This document shows, piece after piece, positions 27,484 through 34,468 of a stretch of DNA of 64,000 nt (position 1 is its first letter; every line of letters starts with the position of its first letter). The translations under genes were made by a program, and so were the position numbers. A model generated the notes under the pieces. The model saw only the letters and a list, made by a program, of their open reading frames with translations, did no database searches and had not been told where the DNA came from. Source of the DNA: Planctomycetota bacterium (GTDB lineage Bacteria; Planctomycetota; UBA1135; UBA2386); contig CANEYR010000005.1 of NCBI GenBank assembly GCA_947444055.1, forward strand, positions 50,651 to 114,650, in the 5' to 3' direction.

Positions 27484-30459
27484 CTACAGCGCGAGCGTCA
27501 TGCGCACCCAGTTCGTCAGTTCGCGTTCGGCGGTGCCGCTCGCGTCGAGTGTGAAGCCGGCGAAGTACAGCGGCCAGCCGGCTAGGAACGGCAGATACGG
27601 CACGAACAAGGTCGGGCTCGCCGTTCCCGTCGCACTCAAGGTGCCGTTGAACGACACGAAGAACGGGCTCGCCGGGTCGAGGCTCGCCTCCAGCAGGAAG
27701 CCAAAGTTCAACGGCAGCAGGCCGCCAAGTGGCAGCGTGACGCCTGGCGAGAAGCCCTCGCTGCAACACACCATGTAGGGTCGGCCGGCTTCGCTCGGCA
27801 TGGCCAACAGCATTGGGGTTGCTTGCCCAAGGGTGGCGATGGCGGGGCCACGCAACGGTTGGCTGTCGAGCAAGAACGACAGGCTCTGCTGCATGAGCTG
27901 GGCGCGCGCGGCCGCGCTGGTGATGGTCTCGATCGGCAGGCCGAAGGTGACGACGCGGGCGCCGGTAGCCGGGTCGTGCCGTTGCACGCCCGCACCAAGG
28001 CCATTGCTGTAGCGCAGGCACAGCGTGCTGTTGGCGTTGGTCGGCACCAACACATCGGCGTAGTTGACGTCGTAGGTGCCGAAGGTGCCGTTGTCGAAAC
28101 TGCTGGCAGGCAGGCCTGCACTGATGGTTGCCGCCAAGCCCGCTTGCAGCGCGTAGACCCCGGCATCGTCGGCGACGTAGGTCGCGCCGAGCACGTTGCG
28201 ATAGAACGCGCGATCGCCCGCGGAACCCTGCGCGTCGAGGTCCCAGCCGACTTCGGCGCCACTGACGAGCAGGCTGCCGCCCGCGTTCAAGTAACCCGTC
28301 ACCAAGGCTTGCTCGATGCCGCCGAACGACTCATCGACGGTGCTCTCTTCCCCGAGCGACCACACGACGGCTTGGTAGTTGGGCAGCTGCACGCGCAGCA
28401 ACTGCACGGCTTCGTTGCTGGCGGCGTCGAAGCCGAGCGACACGTTGGCAAAGCTCCGCAGCCCGTCGCCGAACAGCCGCAGGTAGTCGCGGGTGTTCTC
28501 GGGCCCCTTGACGTTGCGATCGAGGCGATCGAAACCCTGCACCAGCAGCACCTGTGCTTCGCCGAGATGGTCCGTGCCCGCCGTCATCACTTCACTCGCG
28601 AACGAGCGGCCAGTCGCATTCCATGCTCGCACGCGGAACGACTTGGTGGTGTGGTGGGGCAAGGGCCCCGTCGACCACTGGTTGGTCGTGACCGACGCCA
28701 CCTGCACGAAGCCCTTGCCGTCGTTCGCTTGTTCGATCGTGTAACTGCTGGCCGCCGCCACCAGATCCCAGGCGACGCGCAAGCCGCGAGCGCCGTCTTG
28801 CACGACGCGCAGCGCAGTCGGCGGTTCGGGCGGGAACGGCGCGGTCGGCGCGAAGTAGCGCAGCACCCCGCGGGCATAGGCGCGCGCGGCCAGGTAGCGA
28901 AACTCGGGTTCGTGCAGCGAAGTGTGGTCGAGTGAACCTGGCGTGTCGTGGAAGGCGAGTTCGACCAGGATGCCAGGCATCGTCGACAGCAGGCGCACTT
29001 CACCAAAGTTCGCACCCTGCTGGCCGCGGTCGACCCAGGCTGGGTTCCAGAACGTTTGCAGGTCGCTGACGAGTTGCGTGTGCACGGCTTGGCTCAACGC
29101 CGACGATCCCGCCGTCGCCCCGCCGCTGTAGATGAACGTGTCGGTGCCGGCCCCGCCGCCAGCGTTGGTATGCAGCGAGACAAAGGCATCCGCCGTGCGC
29201 CATTCGGCGAATCGTGGCCGGGCGGTGACGTCGTCGTCGTTGTCCTGGCCGCCCGGCGTGTTGTCCCACACGCTGCTCGGCGCGCCGGCATATTGCGCCC
29301 AGTAGCGCGCACATTCTTTCCATCGCAGTTGGTTGCTGGTGGTGCCGCCGCGCACCAAGGAACCGAGGCCACCACCGAGGCGAACGGTGTCGGCGATGCA
29401 CACGCCCGCATTGCTCGACAGGTTGCTCAAGGTGATGCGCGCGCCCTGGGCTTGGCCAAACCAGAAGTTGCCGATGTGCGCCCAGGTGAGGTTGTCGAGG
29501 GTTTGGTCGACGACCGCGGTGCTGATGCCGCCCGTGTGTTCGATGCGATAGGTCGCGGCGGTGGTGCGGTTGGCACTGGCGCGAAAGCTGAGGAACACCG
29601 GGTAGAGGCCGTCCTTCGTCACCGGGATCGTCCAGGTCGCGGTCGCCGTCTCGTTGGCGGCGTTGCTGCTGACATAGCGATAGCCGAGGCCGTTGTAGCC
29701 AGACGATGCCGACGTGGTCCAGCTGCCGGTCTCGGTGTAACCAGGCGCGCCGTTGTCATTGTCGACGAGGCCATCGACGTGCACTTCACCGTGCTCGCGC
29801 GCCATGACGACGTCCGCGCCCAGGTTGTGCAGGAACGGAATCAGGTACTGGTTGCAGATCTCGGCGGTGTGGATGTCCTCGGTGAGTCCGTCGATGACGC
29901 CGCGCTGCGTCGTCCAACCCAGCGTGCTGTGCCAGTAGTAGCCGTGGCCTGGAGAGACCGCGATGCGCTTGCCGCTGAGCGCGCCAAAGGGCAGGGTGAG
30001 TCCGGCCATCGTCGTCGGCTTGTTCGCCGGTGTTGCGATGGGGCCCTGTTCGCCGAGGGCCGTGCGCAGGTCCTGTTCGGTGCCGTCTGGGAAGCGAATG
30101 GCGATCTGCACGGAGGTGACGCCTGGGGCCCGCAACGTCGTCTTGTCGATCTGCTCGATCGCGTGTTCGCGCGAGCAACCCAGCGCCACGGTCAGCAGCG
30201 TCGGATCGAAGACGAGGCGAACGGTGGCGCCGTTGAGTTGGCACGCGAGCAGCTGCGTGCCGGGCGGCACATGGCTGGTGTAACCAGCGTTGCTTTCGCT
30301 TGGCGTCGGGCCAGCACACAGATGCTGGATGGCAGCGGCCACGTTGCTGTGCAGCGGCGGCACCGCGGCGAGGTTGTGCTGGCGGCAGAACAGCACTTCT
30401 TGCGCGTGGGTCGTCGCGGCAGCGATGGCGATGGTGAGTAGAAGGCGAGCACTGCGCAT
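27484..30459 (-). CDS. Large secreted N-acetylmuramoyl-L-alanine amidase with inserted golvesin-like domain
   Basis: 991 residues with a signal peptide (1-19). Residues 55-130 resemble a GerMN-type domain (PPGTQLLACQLNGATVRLVF). The Amidase_3 domain spans about 163-540. Zinc ligands are His172 (SPGHGYYWHS), Glu194 (GLTEDIHTAE) and His430 (VSLHTNAGGG), and the catalytic Glu500 lies in ILVELAFHDTPGSLD. Between ligands two and three, residues 240-365 form a golvesin/Xly-type binding domain (GSWTTSASSGYNGLGYRYVS, ATATWTIPVTKDGLYPVFLS). An FnIII domain (about 545-635), a GATase/ThuA-like module (645-860) and a beta-rich C-terminal domain (870-991) follow. It should cut peptide stems from peptidoglycan outside the cell. 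It stands alone, convergent to the actin-like gene. Confidence 0.92.
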   Translation of the reverse strand: MRSARLLLTIAIAAATTHAQEVLFCRQHNLAAVPPLHSNVAAAIQHLCAGPTPSESNAGYTSHVPPGTQLLACQLNGATVRLVFDPTLLTVALGCSREHAIEQIDKTTLRAPGVTSVQIAIRFPDGTEQDLRTALGEQGPIATPANKPTTMAGLTLPFGALSGKRIAVSPGHGYYWHSTLGWTTQRGVIDGLTEDIHTAEICNQYLIPFLHNLGADVVMAREHGEVHVDGLVDNDNGAPGYTETGSWTTSASSGYNGLGYRYVSSNAANETATATWTIPVTKDGLYPVFLSFRASANRTTAATYRIEHTGGISTAVVDQTLDNLTWAHIGNFWFGQAQGARITLSNLSSNAGVCIADTVRLGGGLGSLVRGGTTSNQLRWKECARYWAQYAGAPSSVWDNTPGGQDNDDDVTARPRFAEWRTADAFVSLHTNAGGGAGTDTFIYSGGATAGSSALSQAVHTQLVSDLQTFWNPAWVDRGQQGANFGEVRLLSTMPGILVELAFHDTPGSLDHTSLHEPEFRYLAARAYARGVLRYFAPTAPFPPEPPTALRVVQDGARGLRVAWDLVAAASSYTIEQANDGKGFVQVASVTTNQWSTGPLPHHTTKSFRVRAWNATGRSFASEVMTAGTDHLGEAQVLLVQGFDRLDRNVKGPENTRDYLRLFGDGLRSFANVSLGFDAASNEAVQLLRVQLPNYQAVVWSLGEESTVDESFGGIEQALVTGYLNAGGSLLVSGAEVGWDLDAQGSAGDRAFYRNVLGATYVADDAGVYALQAGLAATISAGLPASSFDNGTFGTYDVNYADVLVPTNANSTLCLRYSNGLGAGVQRHDPATGARVVTFGLPIETITSAAARAQLMQQSLSFLLDSQPLRGPAIATLGQATPMLLAMPSEAGRPYMVCCSEGFSPGVTLPLGGLLPLNFGFLLEASLDPASPFFVSFNGTLSATGTASPTLFVPYLPFLAGWPLYFAGFTLDASGTAERELTNWVRMTLAL

Positions 30460-30650
30460 CGCGACAGGCTACGCGCTACCGCCCCGACAGCCGAGGGGTG
30501 GCCCAGGGCAACCCAAAGAGTGCGCACTGCACACGGCTGCCAAGGACGGGGGGATACCTTCCCACTCGCGTCGATAGCAGCGCGGCGATGCCCTCGCGGC
30601 GCCCGTCGGTGCGTTATCGCGTCAGCAGCAGTAGCCTGTCGCTCCTGTCC

Positions 30651-30860
30651 ATGCTTCGCGGCCTATTGCATCTCGCGTTATTCCTCGCCGCGCTGTTTGC
30701 GACGGCGGCGGGCCTGCGGTCCCTCGATCCGATGCCGTTTTGGGGCTGGATGCGGTCTAAGGTTGCGCACGTCCACCAACATGGCGGTGACTGGCTGTCC
30801 GACCAGAACGTCGCGATGCACACCCTTGGCCAGTTTGTGTCGCGCTGCCAGACCGCTGTC
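30651..30860 (+). pseudogene. Possible remnant of a membrane-anchored protein N-terminus
   Basis: ATG 30651 starts a frame with one hydrophobic helix (LLHLALFLAALFATAAGL) followed by SKVAHVHQHGGDW, a style seen before SGNH-hydrolase-like domains in planctomycetes. After that the sequence loses any family likeness and runs into the decayed DUF6883-like gene. The frame stays open to 31112, so a real short membrane protein is an alternative. In 30460-30650 I see no gene or RNA. Confidence 0.3.
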
Positions 30861-30915
30861 ATGAGCCGCCACTCGGTGCTTGAGCGGACCGAGCAGTTGC
30901 TGTTTGTGGGCTTGC

Positions 30916-31122
30916 ACACGCTGGCAACTTCTGGTGAACGAGCTGCTGCGGATTGCCGCCAGGCAAGGCCGGGTCAGCTCAGTGAGTTCGGCCAAAAGTA
31001 CGAGGTGCGTGGTAGTCTGCTCGGACCCTCAGGGCGTGCTGCAGCTGGCCTCCGTCTGGATCGTGCTGTCAGGCCAGTGCGAGCCGAGGTTCATCACAGC
31101 ATTCCCGGATGATCGAACATGA
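30916..31122 (+). pseudogene. Frameshifted DUF6883-like gene
   Basis: Fragments of one domain lie in two frames. WQLLVNELLRIAA (from 30922) is in the frame that ends at TGA 31120-31122. EFGQKYEVRGSLLGPSGRAA (about 30984-31042) is in another frame. SVWIVLSGQCEPRFITAFP (about 31051-31107) returns to the first. Together they follow the order expected for a DUF6883 protein (GxKYEVxG, GPxGR, VWIV, PRxxTAxP). The final TGA overlaps the ATG of the DUF4926 gene (ATGA), which shows the original coupling. Two frameshifts make this a probable pseudogene; a sequencing error is the other explanation. The 5' part is missing or unrecognisable. Confidence 0.7.
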
Positions 31123-31352
31123 GACACCAAGTGATGGACATCGTCGTTCTCGATCGCGACGTGCCAGAGCATGGTCTGCGAGCTGGCGACCTGGGCGCGG
31201 TGGTCGAGGTCTACGGTAGCGATGGGTTGGAGGTGGAGTTCGTGACGGCCAGTGGCGCCACGGCGGCAGTGATCACGATCAAGGAAGGCGATATGCGCTC
31301 GGTCGCCGCGGGAGACCTGCTGTCCGTTCGGCGCCTTGGGCGTTCAGCCTGA
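31119..31352 (+). CDS. DUF4926 domain protein
   Basis: 77 residues forming a small beta barrel: MDIVVLDRDVPEHGLRAGDLGAVVEVY, LEVEFVTASG and VITIKEGDMRSV, matching DUF4926. Such genes frequently follow a DUF6883 gene and the pair has been suspected to be toxin-immunity-like, but the function is not proven. Here the upstream partner is broken while this gene looks intact. That is what one would expect if the downstream member is the harmless or protective one. The start ATG overlaps the stop of the partner fragment. Confidence 0.85.
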   Translation: MRHQVMDIVVLDRDVPEHGLRAGDLGAVVEVYGSDGLEVEFVTASGATAAVITIKEGDMRSVAAGDLLSVRRLGRSA

Positions 31353-31440
31353 CCTCGTCGGCCCGCAAGCACGAACGGCGCCGCCGCCGCCGCATCGCCA
31401 TCGAGTTGTGCGAGTAAGGCGGCTCGGCTCGAATGCCTTG

Positions 31441-32232
31441 ATGCGCGTTTCGTTGCCGATGCTCTCGTTGCTGTTCGCTGCGTCATGCGCCACCGAGCCG
31501 ACGGACGCCGCGCCGACCGTTCGCCTCACGCACTTGCGCGGCCCGCTGTGGATCGCTGAAGACACCTTCTTCGCACCCGAGAACTCGATGGTCTACGTCG
31601 GCGAACGCGACGTCACCGTGATCGGGGCAACGTGGACGCCACACACCGCGCAGCTCTTGCACGAACGCATTGCTGAGATCACGCCATTGCCGGTGCGCCA
31701 GGTGCTGCTGACCAACTACCACCAAGACCGGTCTGGTGGCACGGCCTACTGGCGCCGCATCGGGGCTGCGGTGCTGGCGACGCGACGCACCGAGAAGTTG
31801 CTTGAGCTGCACTGGGATCGCCTGATCAGGGACATCCGCACCACGTTTCCCGACTACCCGGTACTGCCGCTCGTGCATGCCTCGCAGTCGATCGCCGAGG
31901 ATACGCACCTGCAAGATGGTGGGATCCGCACGCTGTACCTCGGTCCGTCGCACACCGAGGACGGGCTGTTCGTGTACTTCCCCGCGCAGCGAGTGCTCTA
32001 CGGCGGTTGCATCCTGAAGGAGCAGATCGGCAACCTCGATAGTGCCAACGTGAAGGAGTACCCGCGCACGCTGCGCCGCTTGGTTGCCCTTGGCTTGCCG
32101 TTCGATTGCATCGTCTCCGGCCACTGGACGCCGGTGCATGGTCCGGAGCTGATCGACACGTACCTGCAGCTGCTAGCCAGCCGGGAAGATGCGACCGGTG
32201 CCGAGAGCGGCCGCAGCACGCCCGCGCGGTAG
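31441..32232 (+). CDS. Subclass B2-like metallo-beta-lactamase, probable lipoprotein
   Basis: 263 residues from ATG 31441. An N-terminal export signal ends in LLFAASC, a possible lipobox with Cys16. The metallo-beta-lactamase domain has NYHQDRSGGTAYW with Asn92, His94 and Asp96. The Asn where B1 enzymes have His is the hallmark of subclass B2 (CphA, Sfh-I). Other ligands are His171 (GPSHTEDGLFVYFP), Cys190 (LYGGCILKEQIGNL) and His228 (VSGHWTPVHGPELID). B2 enzymes are mono-zinc enzymes with a narrow preference for carbapenems. Similarity to CphA is strong through the whole second half (PDYPVLPLV, NVKEYPRTLRRL). It is a single gene with no nearby regulator or mobile element. Activity and spectrum are inferred, not shown. 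Confidence 0.9.
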   Translation: MRVSLPMLSLLFAASCATEPTDAAPTVRLTHLRGPLWIAEDTFFAPENSMVYVGERDVTVIGATWTPHTAQLLHERIAEITPLPVRQVLLTNYHQDRSGGTAYWRRIGAAVLATRRTEKLLELHWDRLIRDIRTTFPDYPVLPLVHASQSIAEDTHLQDGGIRTLYLGPSHTEDGLFVYFPAQRVLYGGCILKEQIGNLDSANVKEYPRTLRRLVALGLPFDCIVSGHWTPVHGPELIDTYLQLLASREDATGAESGRSTPAR

Positions 32233-32337
32233 CACTCATACGAACCGTGACAGAGTGACGACACATTCGCCGCCTGCCACGCGCAGGGATCTGGCAGACT
32301 GCGATCCTTCCGCGGCGTTCACCGCCGAATCCCACCT

Positions 32338-34074
32338 ATGCGCTCACCTCTCTCTGCGGCTGTCGCCGTGCTCTTCCTGCTCCCTGTGCTGTCGGCGCAA
32401 GGCGCGCTCAGCGCTCCTTGCTTCGTCAGCAGCTTCGGCACCAACCTTGCCCTCACCGACGACTCTGTGAGCCAGGGCGTGCCCCTCGGCTTCGCGTTCC
32501 CTCGCCCCGGTGGCGGCAGCGTCACGGCGATCAGCATCAGCAGCAACGGCTTCGTTTGGCTTGGCATCAACGGCGACTCCGGGTGTTGCATCGGTGACCC
32601 GAACAAGTTGCTGACGCAGATGTCGCGCGTGGCGCCGATGTGGATGGACCTCAATCCAAGCGTCGGCGGCGCCGTGTGGTTCAACTCGCTGCCGGCCAGC
32701 GGCTCGACGCCAGCGAGCGCGATCGTGACCTGGGACAGCGTGCCCGAGTTTCCAAGCCAAGGCGCGTTGACGTTCCAACTGCAGCTCTTCGCCGACGGCT
32801 CGGTGTTGATGTTCTTCGACGCCAACGCGACGAACAGCAACCACACGGTGTTGACCGGCATCAGTGAAGGCACCAACGCCATTGCCAACTTCGTCGACAT
32901 CTCGAGCACAGCTGGCGCCCCGCACGATAGTGGCACCAACCCCACGGTCTTCGAGCACCAGTCGTTCGGCTTCGATCTGGCCGCCAGCGCCTACACCTTC
33001 GTGCCGAATGGCCAAGGCGGTTACCTCGTGACGCAGAAGGCGGGCTGCACGTTCGCCGGTTCGGTGCCGTTTGGCCGCGGCTGCCCAAAACCAGTGACGG
33101 TCTACGAACTGTTCACCGCGACCAACCAGCTTGACCTCTCGAACACCGCGATCGAGTTCACGCCTACGGGGGCTGGCGCCTACGTAGCCATCCAACAGCC
33201 GGGTTTCTTCAGCGGCTACACCAATGTGCAGGTGTTCGCCGACGACGATTCGCACGGACCGTTCAACCTGCCATTCACGTTCCCCTACCCCGGCGGCAGC
33301 ACGAACGCGATCGACATCAGCAGCAACGGGTTCGTCTGGCTGCAAGCCGGCAACCCCAACTCGCGCTGCTGCAACGGCGATTCGTTCCAGTTCGTGAGCG
33401 ACCCCGCCAGCATCGCGGTGTTATGGCAGGATCTCTATCCGCCGGGTGTGGCGCTTGGTGATGGCGTGTTCTTCGATGTGGTGGGGACGACGGAAGCACA
33501 CATCACGTGGGTCAACGTGCCCGAGTTCTTCAACGTCGGTAGCAATACGTGCCAGATCACTCTGCGCAGCAACGGCAGCTTTCGGCTGTCCTGGGGCAAT
33601 GTCGCGAACATCAGCCACGACGCGATCGTTGGCATCAGTGACGGCTTTGGCTCCTCGGTCCCTGGCTCGATCGACTTCAGCGCCGGTCCGTTCGTCACCG
33701 GCAACGGCGGCATCCCGCTGCGGTTGGGGGCGCAGGCTGGTTCGCGACCTGGACTCGGCCAGACCTTCACGATGGAGGTTGACCAGATCACGGCCGGTTC
33801 GTTGGCTGGCTTCATGGTGTTCGGGGCCACGTCGTTCCCGAACGGCATCGACCTGAGCGGCATCGGCATGGTTGGCTGCGAGCTCTACGTCTCGCTGGAT
33901 TCCCTGCTGTCCTTCCCGCTCGTCGGCACGCCGACCCCATTTGCGATCGCGGTGCCCGCGACCCCTGGCCTGATCGGCACCGTGTTCCACGCGCAGGCGG
34001 CAACCCTGACGCCAGGGGCGACGGCGCTGAACCTGCTGTCCTCGAACGGCCTGCAGATCACCCTCGGACTGTGA
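32338..34074 (+). CDS. Secreted two-repeat protein with C-terminal beta domain
   Basis: 578 residues with a signal peptide (SAAVAVLFLLPVLSAQG). Two related beta-rich units follow: one with GFAFPRPGGGSVTAISISSN, NGFVWLGINGDSGCC, MWMDLNPS and AIVTWDSVPEF, the other with FPYPGGSTNAIDISSNGF, CCNGDSFQF, LWQDLYPPG and HITWVNVPEF. Each contains a vicinal CysCys pair. The last 120 residues form the C-terminal domain shared with other exported proteins here (PNGIDLSGIGMVGCELYVS). No catalytic residues are evident; a surface or matrix protein is likely. A paralogue of the same plan lies at 41.9-43.6 kb on the minus strand. Confidence 0.85.
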   Translation: MRSPLSAAVAVLFLLPVLSAQGALSAPCFVSSFGTNLALTDDSVSQGVPLGFAFPRPGGGSVTAISISSNGFVWLGINGDSGCCIGDPNKLLTQMSRVAPMWMDLNPSVGGAVWFNSLPASGSTPASAIVTWDSVPEFPSQGALTFQLQLFADGSVLMFFDANATNSNHTVLTGISEGTNAIANFVDISSTAGAPHDSGTNPTVFEHQSFGFDLAASAYTFVPNGQGGYLVTQKAGCTFAGSVPFGRGCPKPVTVYELFTATNQLDLSNTAIEFTPTGAGAYVAIQQPGFFSGYTNVQVFADDDSHGPFNLPFTFPYPGGSTNAIDISSNGFVWLQAGNPNSRCCNGDSFQFVSDPASIAVLWQDLYPPGVALGDGVFFDVVGTTEAHITWVNVPEFFNVGSNTCQITLRSNGSFRLSWGNVANISHDAIVGISDGFGSSVPGSIDFSAGPFVTGNGGIPLRLGAQAGSRPGLGQTFTMEVDQITAGSLAGFMVFGATSFPNGIDLSGIGMVGCELYVSLDSLLSFPLVGTPTPFAIAVPATPGLIGTVFHAQAATLTPGATALNLLSSNGLQITLGL

Positions 34075-34091
34075 TCACCATCGGACGGTGA
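34056..34091 (+). repeat. 17-bp tandem duplication overlapping a stop codon
   Basis: Units GATCACCCTCGGACTGT (34056-34072) and GATCACCATCGGACGGT (34073-34089) differ at two bases. The stop TGA at 34072-34074 spans the junction, and a second TGA at 34089-34091 lies in another frame because the period is 17. Confidence 0.75.
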
Positions 34092-34106
34092 GCCCGGCCG
34101 CGGGCT
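34091..34106. terminator. Hairpin between convergent genes
   Basis: AGCCCG pairs with CGGGCT across a GCCG loop, 17 bp after the stop of the secreted protein and before the chorismate mutase stop on the other strand. No U-tract. Candidate shared terminator. Confidence 0.45.
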
Positions 34107-34139
34107 GACGCGGCGCCGCCCGTCGCCTTGGTCAGTCGC

Positions 34140-34415
34140 TTACGAGCGCTCGACCAAGGCGCGCGACGCCGCGAAAACTTCGCGCAGCACGGCGGCTAAG
34201 GCGTCGTGCGAGAACCCATGCTCCGGCAGATCGCGCAACAGCGCCGCCAGCATTGTCTGCTCCCGCTCAGGATCCACCGCCGCCACCTGGTGGGCGCGTT
34301 TCCACGCGCCGATCGCGCGGCACAGTCGGGCGCGTTCGTGCAGCACGAGGACGAGCCGTTGGTTGACGGTGTCCATCTCGGCGCGCAGCTGTTGCAGTTG
34401 CTGATCAGCGTTCAT
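34140..34415 (-). CDS. Chorismate mutase, AroQ type
   Basis: 91 residues, all helical. LQQLRAEMDTVNQRLVLVLHERARLCRAIGAWKR is the AroQ helix with the conserved arginine, lysine and glutamate positions. VAAVDPEREQTMLAAL is the second active-site segment, and the last helix carries LREVFAASRALVE. It should convert chorismate to prephenate for phenylalanine and tyrosine. It is a monofunctional enzyme without the dehydratase or DAHP synthase fusion. It is divergent from the U32 gene, with 53 bp between starts. Confidence 0.9.
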   Translation of the reverse strand: MNADQQLQQLRAEMDTVNQRLVLVLHERARLCRAIGAWKRAHQVAAVDPEREQTMLAALLRDLPEHGFSHDALAAVLREVFAASRALVERS

Positions 34416-34468
34416 CGCGGACGACCGCGATTGCGGCCGCAGTAGGCGGCGGATACTACCGAGGGCTG

